Shown: positions 33,447 to 41,759 of the stretch, one piece after another
How the letters are laid out: the number at the start of each line of letters is the position of its first letter
How positions within the stretch are numbered: position 1 is the stretch's first letter
Source: an uncultured Lachnospiraceae bacterium
GTDB lineage: Bacteria > Bacillota > Clostridia > Lachnospirales > Lachnospiraceae
DNA: 64,000 nt
Direction of reading: 5' to 3'
Assembly (NCBI GenBank): GCA_947564735.1
Contig: CANOEC010000013.1
Coordinates: forward strand, 1 to 64,000
Translations under genes and position numbers: made by a program
Notes under the pieces: model-generated
Databases searched by the model: none
Told to the model about the DNA's origin: nothing
What the model saw: the letters and a program-made list of their open reading frames with translations, nothing else

Positions 33447-35705
33447 ATGCAGGTAAGAGAAACACCGATGAAAAATAAAATAGTGTATCTTGTGGCGGTA
33501 TGCATGATGACGCTGCTTCTATGGCTTGGCAATGAAGGCGGTCGTCCTCTTGTGTATACAGGAGCCGGACTGCAGCATTCGGTGGGACTGATTGATTCGG
33601 AGAACAGCCTTGTGCTGAGTGATTCCGTTGCTGTGGATGGTGTCGCTGCCGGTACGCCCAGATACGTCATGAATAAAGGCACCTATACTGCACAGCTTGC
33701 GTATACTGCGGAGGATGCGGGTTCTGTTCTGGAATTATGGGAGCAGGGCAGAAAAGTGGCGGCGTGGGAGATTGACCCCATGCAGACACGGCTTGCCGCT
33801 GATTTTACGCTGTCAAAGGATGCAAAGCAGCTACAGCTTCAGGTGAATTACGGCGGAAAAGGTATGTTGACGGTTAAGAACTTAAGTCTGACGCCGCGCA
33901 CGATGTTTTACACGGATACCTATTTTATGATTGCCGTGTTCTGGCTGTGCAGTCTGTTGGGGTGGAAGCTGTATATGGAGGGCAGTATCCGGCTGTCAGA
34001 AGAACGGCTTGTGGACTACAGCATTATTCTGTTTGTGGCGCTTCTTGCCACGACGCCGCTGATGCAGACCTATTTATATAACGGAGATGATTTGTGCTAT
34101 CATCTTGCGCGTATGGAAGGGCTTAAGGATGGTATTCTGGACGGTCAGATTCCGGTCAATATCCAGCCGGACGGACTTTCGGAAAACGGATATCTGAACG
34201 CGCTGTATCCCTATTTGTTTCTCTATATCGGCGCATTCTTAAGAATCTGCCGCGTATCCATCGGACTGTCCTATAAAACATTGATTTTTCTGGCAAATTT
34301 AGGCTCTGCTGTGAGTGCTTATGTGGCGGTGAAATCTATGTGCAAATCGCGCAGAAGCGTGATTCTGGCGGTGGTGCTGTATACGCTTATGCCATATCGT
34401 TTCACCAATATTTTTTCCAGAGGAGATTTGGGAGAAACGCTGGCGTTAATTTTCTGGCCGCTCATCATTGCCGGGATGTATCATATTCTGATGGGAAAAC
34501 GGGAAAAATGGTACTATCTTGTGATTGGATTCAGCGGCATTTTGCAGAGCCATATTCTGAGTGTGGTATTTGCGGCGGTGTTCTGCCTGATCACGGCTCT
34601 TATATGGGGTGTGCGTTTGATACGGGAAAAGCGATATGTTGAGATAGGAAAGGCGGCAGGCATGTCGGTTCTTCTTAACATGTGGTATATGGTTCCGTTT
34701 CTATATTATTATTTCGGTGAGGATTTAAGTACGGAGACGCTCAGATGGAGCGGCTACTTCGAGCAGTCCATCAATCCGTCCAATCTGACGCAGACCTTCA
34801 GCCCGTATAATAAACAGTATTTTACGCTGGGTCTGGCGCTGCTTGGCTGTGTTGGTATTGGCATCGTACGTTATCTGTGCGAGCGTGACAGAAAAAGAAC
34901 AGACATGGATGGTTATCTATGCTACCTGCTTGTGTCGGGATGTATGTATACCTATATGATCACGGGATATTTTCCGAGTAAAACGTTGCTGGCAAATGAA
35001 CTGTTTGAAAATATCGTCACGATGATTCAATTCCCGTGGCGTTTCTTAGGACCGGCGTCGGCATGTTTCGTATTCGTCGGGGCAATCGGATTGTCCGGGT
35101 CGCAGATATTAAAACCTTACCGTAACATGATTTTTACCTTGCTCATAGGGCTGAATCTTTTGATTATCGTGTCGGTGCCGACGGATAACAACCATATGCC
35201 CTATGAAAATGCCAAGGTGCAGGCTTCCAAAGGTCATGAGAGTAAGATGGCGGCAAATATCGGATTGTTTTATCCGCATGAATGGCGGATAAAGGGAGCA
35301 GATGACGATAAACTTACATTCAGTGTTGTTGTATCCGACCAGAACGCCGCATCGGTCCGTCAATATCAAAAGAAAGGCACAAAGGCAGCGGTGGTGTATA
35401 CGGCGGATAAGGACTGCTATATTGAACTGCCGATACAAAGTTATATCGGTTACCGTGCGTATGATGAGACGGGCAGACGGCTTACAATAGAACGCGGTAT
35501 CGGCGCAAGGATGCGGTTTACGGTTCATGGAGACGGGCAGGAACATACGATAAATGTGCGGTATGGACCCCATCCGGCATTTATTGCTGCAAATCTGGTA
35601 TCCGCGTTGACGATAGTCTTTATCGGATGGCGGCTGCATCAGCGCAGACGCCGCCAGATAAGCGGCGAAAGTGGCAGTCAGGAAAGCAGTGTTCTGGCAA
35701 TCTGA
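33447..35705 (+). CDS. Large polytopic membrane protein, GT-C-like (YfhO-like)
   Basis: A 752-residue protein. One N-terminal helix (KIVYLVAVCMMTLLLWLG) leads to an external beta-rich region of about 110 residues. About 11-12 further helices follow, then a C-terminal soluble domain of about 130 residues and a final helix. The loop TYLYNGDDLCYHLARMEG and the motif FSRGDLGETLALIFWPL fit GT-C-type enzymes or YfhO-like wall-glycosylation proteins. The reaction is not known. It follows pseC by 44 bases and overlaps the convergent pseG by 28 bases at its end. Confidence 0.7.
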   Translation: MQVRETPMKNKIVYLVAVCMMTLLLWLGNEGGRPLVYTGAGLQHSVGLIDSENSLVLSDSVAVDGVAAGTPRYVMNKGTYTAQLAYTAEDAGSVLELWEQGRKVAAWEIDPMQTRLAADFTLSKDAKQLQLQVNYGGKGMLTVKNLSLTPRTMFYTDTYFMIAVFWLCSLLGWKLYMEGSIRLSEERLVDYSIILFVALLATTPLMQTYLYNGDDLCYHLARMEGLKDGILDGQIPVNIQPDGLSENGYLNALYPYLFLYIGAFLRICRVSIGLSYKTLIFLANLGSAVSAYVAVKSMCKSRRSVILAVVLYTLMPYRFTNIFSRGDLGETLALIFWPLIIAGMYHILMGKREKWYYLVIGFSGILQSHILSVVFAAVFCLITALIWGVRLIREKRYVEIGKAAGMSVLLNMWYMVPFLYYYFGEDLSTETLRWSGYFEQSINPSNLTQTFSPYNKQYFTLGLALLGCVGIGIVRYLCERDRKRTDMDGYLCYLLVSGCMYTYMITGYFPSKTLLANELFENIVTMIQFPWRFLGPASACFVFVGAIGLSGSQILKPYRNMIFTLLIGLNLLIIVSVPTDNNHMPYENAKVQASKGHESKMAANIGLFYPHEWRIKGADDDKLTFSVVVSDQNAASVRQYQKKGTKAAVVYTADKDCYIELPIQSYIGYRAYDETGRRLTIERGIGARMRFTVHGDGQEHTINVRYGPHPAFIAANLVSALTIVFIGWRLHQRRRRQISGESGSQESSVLAI

Positions 35706-36829
35706 CTGGCTCCGGAACCGTTTAAGAAAGCTCTCATGGATTGGGAGCTTTTTTGCCGTATAGGTAAATTTTGTGACATGCATGTCATAAAAGAGAGTAC
35801 GGAAGAGAGTACGGAAGAGCCATCGGCGTCCTGCCTGCGGATGTCCCCGGCGTAGGGAATCAGTCCCGCTGCGGCATACGTCTCTACGGCGGTGCGCTGG
35901 TTATCCGCCATCAGATAGCTGACGGTGGGGACACCTACGGCACACAGTTCGCACAGTGTGGTGCCTCCGGCACAGACTGCAAGATCGCAGGATGCCATCA
36001 GGGATGCAACATCTGAGACATTCTTGTGAATGTGTACGGATGGATGCGTTTGGGCGTAAGAAACCAGAGCATCGTAACGGGTGTTGGCGGTGCTTGTGAG
36101 AACATGGTAATGCAAAGATTGCAAAAGCGGTATATCCGGCGGGCAGGACAGGCAGCCGGTGTGAGGCTGCGGGCGCGGATTTGTCGTAGATTTTGTCCGG
36201 CTCATATCGCCCGGCTGTGTGCGATAAATGGTATCAAGCAGACGATATGCGACCGCGTAAGGGTCGGTGCCGCCGGTGGAGAGCAGAACATGTTCGACGG
36301 CCGGACGCACGGTGTACGTTGTATTCTGAAACTGATCCCGCAAGGGGGTGTACTGTACCCCTAACAGCCGGCGGCGTGCACTGGTGTAATGAGCACAGTC
36401 CCTGTCCGTATCGTAGTTGATGACAAGATCCACAGGGCAGTCGAAAGCCTTAAGGTCGTCCAGATATGCCACGCGGAAAGCGCATTGCAGGGATGAAAGA
36501 TAATCCGGGCTGGCATAGTAGGAATCTACGAAAATCCAAGGCTTGTCTGCGGCAGAAACCGATGTTTTGCTGGCTTTTGGGACAACGAGGGCGAGGAGGG
36601 CAGGAAGTTCCGCAGACAGATTCGTATAATTGCCGTGCAGACATAAAATCTTAAATTCCTGTGGAAAGGAAAAATATTCCTGCAACAGAGTCAGACTCTG
36701 TTCGTCGGACACGATGAATGTGACCCTTGCATTCTGCCTGACGCAGGCACGCGCAATGGTCAGACAGCGCACCAGATGTCCTGTGGCAATGATACCGTTT
36801 CCGTCCGTCCTAAAATAAATGTCGGTCAT
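35678..36829 (-). CDS. pseG: PseG-type UDP-sugar hydrolase
   Basis: A 383-residue GT-B-fold hydrolase that should release UDP from UDP-2,4-diacetamido-2,4,6-trideoxy-beta-L-altrose. The N-terminus IYFRTDGNGIIATGHLVRCL has the catalytic G-H motif (His18), and STGGTDPYAVAYRLLD and AVCAGGTTLCELCAVGVPTV are the nucleotide-binding signatures. It is somewhat longer than common PseG proteins because of a loop around NPRPQPHTGCLSCPPD. AAGGAG precedes the ATG at 36829. It is inverted relative to the other pse genes and ends inside the 3' end of the convergent membrane-protein gene. Confidence 0.88.
   Translation of the reverse strand: MTDIYFRTDGNGIIATGHLVRCLTIARACVRQNARVTFIVSDEQSLTLLQEYFSFPQEFKILCLHGNYTNLSAELPALLALVVPKASKTSVSAADKPWIFVDSYYASPDYLSSLQCAFRVAYLDDLKAFDCPVDLVINYDTDRDCAHYTSARRRLLGVQYTPLRDQFQNTTYTVRPAVEHVLLSTGGTDPYAVAYRLLDTIYRTQPGDMSRTKSTTNPRPQPHTGCLSCPPDIPLLQSLHYHVLTSTANTRYDALVSYAQTHPSVHIHKNVSDVASLMASCDLAVCAGGTTLCELCAVGVPTVSYLMADNQRTAVETYAAAGLIPYAGDIRRQDADGSSVLSSVLSFMTCMSQNLPIRQKSSQSMRAFLNGSGASQIARTLLS
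35728..35754 (+). terminator. Terminator lying inside the pseG coding region
   Basis: AAGCTCTC pairs with GGGAGCTT (one G-T pair) around a 7-base loop, then TTTTTT. It ends the + strand membrane-protein transcript but is made of opposite-strand pseG codons. Confidence 0.7.
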
Positions 36830-36866
36830 GTGCTTGTCTCCTTCTGTTTGTATAAACCAAATCTTT

Positions 36867-36914
36867 ATAGAAAATTCCTTCAAAGAGCGGAAGAATGCGA
36901 AGCAAATTTTCTTG
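36867..36914 (-). repeat. Two-hairpin dispersed element, copy 3 (shortened, pseG leader)
   Basis: On the minus strand it starts CAAGAAAAT as copy 2, then jumps into the right half of hairpin 2 (GCATTCTTCC) and the tail CTCTTTGAAGGAATTTTCTAT. About 25 bases of the full element are deleted. It lies between the pseG promoter and its start codon. Confidence 0.7.
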
Positions 36915-36926
36915 TAATATGTTTTT

Positions 36927-36955
36927 AGTATATATTTCCGGGCAGTAAAACGCAA
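36927..36955 (-). promoter_or_regulatory. Promoter of pseG
   Basis: On the minus strand: TTGCGT, a 17-base spacer and TATACT. It is divergent from the AraC-gene promoter at 36962-36990. Confidence 0.72.
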
Positions 36956-36961
36956 ATCGGA

Positions 36962-36990
36962 TTTACGGAGGGAGTGGATTTTGCTACAAT
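36962..36990 (+). promoter_or_regulatory. Promoter of the AraC-family gene
   Basis: TTTACG, a 17-base spacer and TACAAT with an extended TGC before it, 30 bases upstream of the start codon. Confidence 0.65.
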
Positions 36991-37020
36991 AAAAATGAAG
37001 TGAAAAGCGGAGGAAGCATG

Positions 37021-37959
37021 ATGAAGAGCGGAGGCAGAAGAAAGAAGGAAATACAGTTCAGATATTATGAGATACCACAGGATGAGCCGTGCCTTGCCTT
37101 GCTTGGAGAAGCGTGGGTACGTCCTTACGGAGACGGTGTAGACTGTCTGCATTTTCACAATTATATGGAGATAGGCTTCTGTTACGGCGGTGACGGGGAA
37201 ATGCTGCTGGAGGAAGAGAGCATACCGTATAAAGCGGAGATGTTTACGATTATCCCGAAAAACTACCCGCATAACACAAACAGCACGGGTTTTGCCCTCA
37301 GCCGCTGGGAGTATCTTTTTATCGATGTGGAGGCATTTTTGCATGAAATCTATCGGGAGAATCAGATATTTGCGGAGGATTTGATTGCGATTATAAATCA
37401 TCGTGCGTGGACGGCGGAAGTGGCAAAATATCCGGAGACAGCAGGATTGATACGTAATATTATGGAAGAAATGCGCTACAAAAGAGAATTTTATGTGGAG
37501 AGTACGCGGGGAATGATCTTGGCGCTTTTAATGAATGTCGCACGGATGAACCATAAGGGTGCAAAAAAAGTCAGAAGGCAGAGCCGCGGGGTCTCGCAGA
37601 TGACAGTCGCCCTGCACTATATCGGAAAACATTATGCGGAAGATTTGACGATTGGAGATCTGGCGCAGGTCAGTCACATGTCTGAGACGCATTTTAGAAG
37701 GGTTTTTCAGAAGACCATGAATATGACGCCGTCGGATTATGTGAATCTGGTCAGAATACAGACCGCTTGCGAGCATATGAAAAAATCTACTGACAGTATG
37801 GAGCTGGTAGCGGAGAAGTGTGGGTTTCAATCCGTGTCTACCTTCAACAGAAATTTCAAGAAAGTTCTGGGTATTACGCCTTATCAGTGGAAGATTCATC
37901 CGGAGAATTATGAAGGAAAATTGCTCAATTTCAAGATATCAGCTTACAAAGGATGGTAG
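37021..37959 (+). CDS. AraC-family regulator of the beta-galactoside operon
   Basis: A 312-residue regulator. Residues about 20-120 form a cupin sugar-sensing domain (LHFHNYMEIGFCYGGDGEML, FTIIPKNYPHNT). Residues about 205-300 hold two helix-turn-helix motifs (DLTIGDLAQVSHMSETHFRR; MELVAEKCGFQSVSTFNRN; KKVLGITPYQWK). It should bind a sugar and activate the transporter and lacLM genes immediately downstream. GGAGG lies 7 bases before the ATG at 37021; an adjacent ATG at 37018 is too close to it. Confidence 0.9.
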   Translation: MKSGGRRKKEIQFRYYEIPQDEPCLALLGEAWVRPYGDGVDCLHFHNYMEIGFCYGGDGEMLLEEESIPYKAEMFTIIPKNYPHNTNSTGFALSRWEYLFIDVEAFLHEIYRENQIFAEDLIAIINHRAWTAEVAKYPETAGLIRNIMEEMRYKREFYVESTRGMILALLMNVARMNHKGAKKVRRQSRGVSQMTVALHYIGKHYAEDLTIGDLAQVSHMSETHFRRVFQKTMNMTPSDYVNLVRIQTACEHMKKSTDSMELVAEKCGFQSVSTFNRNFKKVLGITPYQWKIHPENYEGKLLNFKISAYKGW

Positions 37960-38294
37960 TTTTTGCCTTTTGTAATAGAGGATTGTCGATTTTTTTGGCA
38001 AGATTAAGGATATAAGATGGTGAACAAAGCCCGTAGAGGGTTGAAAATACGTGTTTCAAAGAAATGTGATGAATGCAATAACGTAATCGTTTAAGATGTG
38101 GATTCGTGGTCGAATTTGCATCTTTTTTGATTTTTGTTAACAACACTTCTATACTTCATAGAGTTATAATGCATACATAATCAATCTGAAAAGGGCATAT
38201 AGTTATACAAAATGACGAAGCATATTTATGGATTGATTAAATAGCAAACAAAATAGTGTACAATGTACACAAAAGTGAATGGGAGGAAACAGAG
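37960..38294 (+). promoter_or_regulatory. Control region of the sugar ABC operon
   Basis: No gene is seen. Besides the terminator at 38093-38136 it holds TTGAAA-N7-TTTCAA (38041-38059), a perfect TTGTTAACAA (38134-38143), TATAAT (38165-38170) and a perfect palindrome GTGTAC-AAT-GTACAC (38256-38270) 24 bases before the start codon of the binding protein. The last is the best operator candidate. Confidence 0.5.
38093..38136 (+). terminator. Terminator after the AraC-family gene
   Basis: AAGATGTGGATTCG pairs along 14 positions (three G-T pairs) with CGAATTTGCATCTT around TGGT, followed by TTTT and a T-rich tract. It lies 133 bases past the stop codon and uncouples the regulator from the transport operon. 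Confidence 0.8.
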
Positions 38295-39692
38295 ATGAAA
38301 AGAAAGATTTTGGCAGCTTTATTAGCATCCACAATGATTCTTTCATTGGTAGGATGTGGAGGCGGTGACGGCGCGGCATCCACAGACAATGCGGCAGCAG
38401 ACGCAGCACCCGCAGATGACGCGGCAGCACCGGCAGATGACGCAGCGCCCGCAGACGACGCAGCACCGGCAGACGATGCGGCAGCTTCTACAGGCGGCGC
38501 AGGTGAGCTGACTGTATGGTGCTGGGATCCGGCATTCAACTTAAATGCAATGTATGAGGCAGAGAAGGTTTATCAGAAAGACCATCCGGATTTCAAATTA
38601 AATGTGGTTGAGACACCTTGGGATGATATTCAGACCAAAATTACTACGGCAGCTACTTCCGGCGATTTGAGCACACTGCCTGACATTTTCTTGATGCAGG
38701 ACAATGCATTCCAGAAGAATGTTATCAGTTTTCCGGATGTATGCGCGGATCTGACAAGCAGTGGAATTGATTTTTCACAGTTTGCAGCAGGTAAGACAGC
38801 ATACTCTGTAGTTGACGGAAAGAATTACGGTGTTCCTTTTGATAACGGCGCTGTTGTAGCATGTTATCGTACGGATTATCTTGAGCAGGCAGGTCTGACA
38901 GTTGATGATTTCACGGATATTACGTTTGACCAGTACCTTGAGAATGGTAAAAAAGTTCTGGATGCAACAGGCAAGCCCCTCATCTCCATGCAGGCAGGCG
39001 AGTGCGACTTGATTATGATGATGATGCAGTCAGCAGGTTCTTCTTTGTTCAATGAAGATGGAACAGCTAATATTGTCGGTAACGATACACTGAAGACTGT
39101 TATGGAAACATATAAGAAGCTGAAAGATGCAGGCGTTCTTATTGAAGTAAACAGCTGGGATGAGTATGTAGGCTCTATCGTAAGCGGCGACGTGGCAGGT
39201 ACAATCAACGGCTGCTGGATTATGGCTTCCATCCAGACAGCAGAAGACCAGTCCGGTAACTGGGCAATCACAAATATGCCGAGTCTGGTAGGCGTATCAA
39301 GTGCAACCAATTATTCTAACAACGGCGGTTCTTCATGGGCAGTTACAACAAATTGTAAAGATCAGGCTCTGGCAGCAGACTTCCTTGCAAGCACATTTGC
39401 AGGCAGCACAGAACTGTATGACAACATTCTTCCGAGCGGCGCTTTAGCTACATGGGCTCCGGCAGGTGATTCCGATGCATACGGCGCTCCGAGCGATTTC
39501 TTCGGCGGCGACGCAGTGTCAGCTAAGATTGTTGACTTCTCTACGAAAGTACCGTCCAACATCACAGGCGTTTACTACTACGAGGCACGTAATGCAGTTG
39601 CTACTGCAATTACAAACTATATCAACGGCGCTGATATCGACGCAGAAATGCAGACAGCAGCCGACACAGTAAACTTCAATATGGGACAGTAA
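38295..39692 (+). CDS. Sugar ABC transporter substrate-binding lipoprotein
   Basis: A 465-residue family 1 solute-binding protein. The signal peptide MKRKILAALLASTMILSLVGC ends in a lipobox at Cys21. A linker (about residues 25-60) consists of repeated APADDAA units, encoded by near-identical 21-base DNA repeats. The binding domain begins at LTVWCWDPAFNLN. GGGAGG is 8 bases before the ATG at 38295. Together with the two permeases and LacLM downstream it should import lactose or a galacto-oligosaccharide. No ATPase gene is in the cluster, so a shared MsmK-type ATPase elsewhere is likely. Confidence 0.93.
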   Translation: MKRKILAALLASTMILSLVGCGGGDGAASTDNAAADAAPADDAAAPADDAAPADDAAPADDAAASTGGAGELTVWCWDPAFNLNAMYEAEKVYQKDHPDFKLNVVETPWDDIQTKITTAATSGDLSTLPDIFLMQDNAFQKNVISFPDVCADLTSSGIDFSQFAAGKTAYSVVDGKNYGVPFDNGAVVACYRTDYLEQAGLTVDDFTDITFDQYLENGKKVLDATGKPLISMQAGECDLIMMMMQSAGSSLFNEDGTANIVGNDTLKTVMETYKKLKDAGVLIEVNSWDEYVGSIVSGDVAGTINGCWIMASIQTAEDQSGNWAITNMPSLVGVSSATNYSNNGGSSWAVTTNCKDQALAADFLASTFAGSTELYDNILPSGALATWAPAGDSDAYGAPSDFFGGDAVSAKIVDFSTKVPSNITGVYYYEARNAVATAITNYINGADIDAEMQTAADTVNFNMGQ

Positions 39693-39816
39693 CAGATTGA
39701 GCTACGTTCAATCACAAGATTCGCTTCGCGAACTCGGCAATTGTTAAGGAACCATGCGCAAGCCCGACATGAGGAAAAGGACGCGAAGCGGCATGGTAGA
39801 AGTACAGATAAGATAT
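39693..39816 (+). repeat. Structured spacer after the binding-protein gene
   Basis: Several inverted repeats follow the stop codon: GATTGA/TCAATC, TTCGC-TTC-GCGAA, and ACCATGC/GCATGGT enclosing about 33 bases. Structures like these commonly protect the mRNA of binding proteins. No coding potential is visible. Confidence 0.5.
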
Positions 39817-39848
39817 AGGGGAATGGTTTAGACTGTTCCCCTTTTTTT
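39817..39848 (+). terminator. Internal (attenuating) terminator
   Basis: AGGGGAA/TTCCCCT with a 12-base loop and seven T. It sits between the binding protein and permease genes of one operon, so partial read-through would give more binding protein than permease. Confidence 0.85.
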
Positions 39849-39876
39849 CTCCAAAGACAGAGAAGGAGGGAGTTTC

Positions 39877-40770
39877 TTGAGCAAGCCATCTAAAAAGTTA
39901 ACACTTAGCAAAAAACATAATCTGACGGGGTGGGCGTTTCTGGCGCCCGGTGCGATTTTGATACTTATTATGAGTTTTATTCCGATGATAAGGGCATTGC
40001 TTTTGTCTTTTCAAAGCGGTGTCGGTGCGCAGATGAAACCTTGCGGTATCATGAACTACACACGAATGTTTAAGGATACGGTGTTTATCCAATCCATTAA
40101 AAATACATTTTTCTATCTGATTATTCAAGTGCCTGTTATGTTGATATTTGCATTGATTCTGGCATCTATACTGAATAATAAGGATTTGAAGTTTAAAGGA
40201 CTTTTCCGCACGATGATTTTCCTGCCGTGCGCGACATCACTTGTAGCGTACGCAATCATCTTCCGTTCCTTGTTTGCCAACAACGGACTTGTTAATTTAG
40301 TATTAGTCAATCTGGGGATATTGGATCAGCCGTATTCCTTCCTGACGAATACGACTAGCGCAAGAATTGTAATTATCATTGCATTGTTGTGGAGATGGAC
40401 CGGATATAATATGGTATTTTATCTGTCCGGATTACAGAATATAGAGTATTCGGTTTATGAGGCGGCAAAGATTGACGGTGCGTCTGCGGTGCAGTCTTTC
40501 TTCCGGATTACGATTCCGCTCTTAAAACCGACAATTCTGTTGACAGCAATTATGTCTACGAATGGTACGCTGCAGTTGTTTGACGAGTCAGTAAACCTGA
40601 CAAGCGGCGGTCCGGCAAATACATCGATTACTATGTCACATTACATATATGATATGTCCTTTAAGTATGTGCCGAACTTCGGTTATTCGGCAGCGATGTC
40701 CTTCTTAATTTTGATACTGGTTGCCATCTTGGCATTCCTGCAGATGAAAGTAGGTGATAAACGTGACTAA
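39877..40770 (+). CDS. Sugar ABC transporter permease (MalF/UgpA type)
   Basis: A 297-residue permease with six helices, starting at a TTG 7 bases after GGAGGG. The first helix is LAPGAILILIMSFIPMIRAL. The EAA loop VYEAAKIDGASAVQSFFRITIPLLKP contacts the ATPase. Its partner permease starts within its last codons. Confidence 0.93.
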   Translation: MSKPSKKLTLSKKHNLTGWAFLAPGAILILIMSFIPMIRALLLSFQSGVGAQMKPCGIMNYTRMFKDTVFIQSIKNTFFYLIIQVPVMLIFALILASILNNKDLKFKGLFRTMIFLPCATSLVAYAIIFRSLFANNGLVNLVLVNLGILDQPYSFLTNTTSARIVIIIALLWRWTGYNMVFYLSGLQNIEYSVYEAAKIDGASAVQSFFRITIPLLKPTILLTAIMSTNGTLQLFDESVNLTSGGPANTSITMSHYIYDMSFKYVPNFGYSAAMSFLILILVAILAFLQMKVGDKRD

Positions 40771-41569
40771 GGTTAAGAAATTTGGTATGTATTTATTTTT
40801 ATGTATTGTATCCTTTATCTCTGTTTTTCCGTTGTACTGGATGGTAAGTGCGGCAACAAATAAGAGTGCGGAAGTTATTTCCGGGCGTTTGGTTCCGGGT
40901 ACGTATTTCATACAGAATCTTAAGAACCTTATGGCGAATCAGAATATTGGAAGAGCGCTTGGCAATTCATTTAAGTATTCCATTATTCTGACAGTGGTGT
41001 CGCTTGTTATCTGCTCACTTGCAGGTTATGGATTTGAAATTTATCACGATAAAGCGAAAGATGTTGTTATGAGTATTATCCTGCTGGCGATGATGGTGCC
41101 TTTTGTGGCGACGATGATTCCATTGTTTCAGATGGTTTCTAAGGCAGGCTGGTTAAATACGACAATCGGATTTATTCTCCCGACGATTTCTACGCCGTTC
41201 TTGATTATGATGTTCAGACAAAGTGCGAGATCCTTCCCGCATGATATCATGGAGGCGGCGAGGATTGATGGTCTTTCTGAGCTCCGTATTTTTTTCCAGA
41301 TGTTTATGCCGACGATGAAATCAACTTACGCAGCGGCTATGACAATTACTTTCATGAATGCGTGGAACAGCTATTTATGGCCGAAGGTAATCATGACTGA
41401 TGCGACCAGCCAGACAATGCCGATGGTGGTGGCAAACCTGACGGAAGGATATGTGACCGATTATGGTATGCTGATGTTAGCAGTATTAATCTGTACCCTG
41501 CCAACGGCGATTGTATTCTTCTGTTTACAGAATGCATTTGCGGAAGGTATTACGGGTGCGGTCAAGTAA
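40763..41569 (+). CDS. Sugar ABC transporter permease (MalG/UgpE type)
   Basis: A 268-residue second permease with six helices (first: YLFLCIVSFISVFPLYWMV) and the EAA loop IMEAARIDGLSELRIFFQMFMPTMK. The GTG at 40763 is preferred to the GTG at 40754 for its spacing from AGGTGA. It overlaps the upstream permease by 8 bases. Confidence 0.92.
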   Translation: MTKVKKFGMYLFLCIVSFISVFPLYWMVSAATNKSAEVISGRLVPGTYFIQNLKNLMANQNIGRALGNSFKYSIILTVVSLVICSLAGYGFEIYHDKAKDVVMSIILLAMMVPFVATMIPLFQMVSKAGWLNTTIGFILPTISTPFLIMMFRQSARSFPHDIMEAARIDGLSELRIFFQMFMPTMKSTYAAAMTITFMNAWNSYLWPKVIMTDATSQTMPMVVANLTEGYVTDYGMLMLAVLICTLPTAIVFFCLQNAFAEGITGAVK

Positions 41570-41702
41570 TGAGACATGAAGTTATGTCAGGAAAAATGCC
41601 GCTTACAGTGAGCATTCTTTCGGATTGAGGTATGATAAGAGGGCGGATTGCATAACGGAGCAGGCGCCCTCTGCTTATAGAAACTCATAAAAAATGGATA
41701 AG

Positions 41703-41717
41703 AGAACAAGCTGTTCT
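41703..41717. promoter_or_regulatory. Palindrome before lacL
   Basis: AGAACA-AGC-TGTTCT is a perfect inverted repeat 43 bases before the lacL start. GAACA occurs again at 41725-41729 and GAACA at 41737-41741 nearby. It could bind a regulator specific to lacLM. In the rest of 41570-41759 a stem AGAGGGCG/CGCCCTCT is visible, but no gene. Confidence 0.45.
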
Positions 41718-41759
41718 TTATTGTGAACATTGTTGAGAACAGGAAAGGAGGAGTATATT

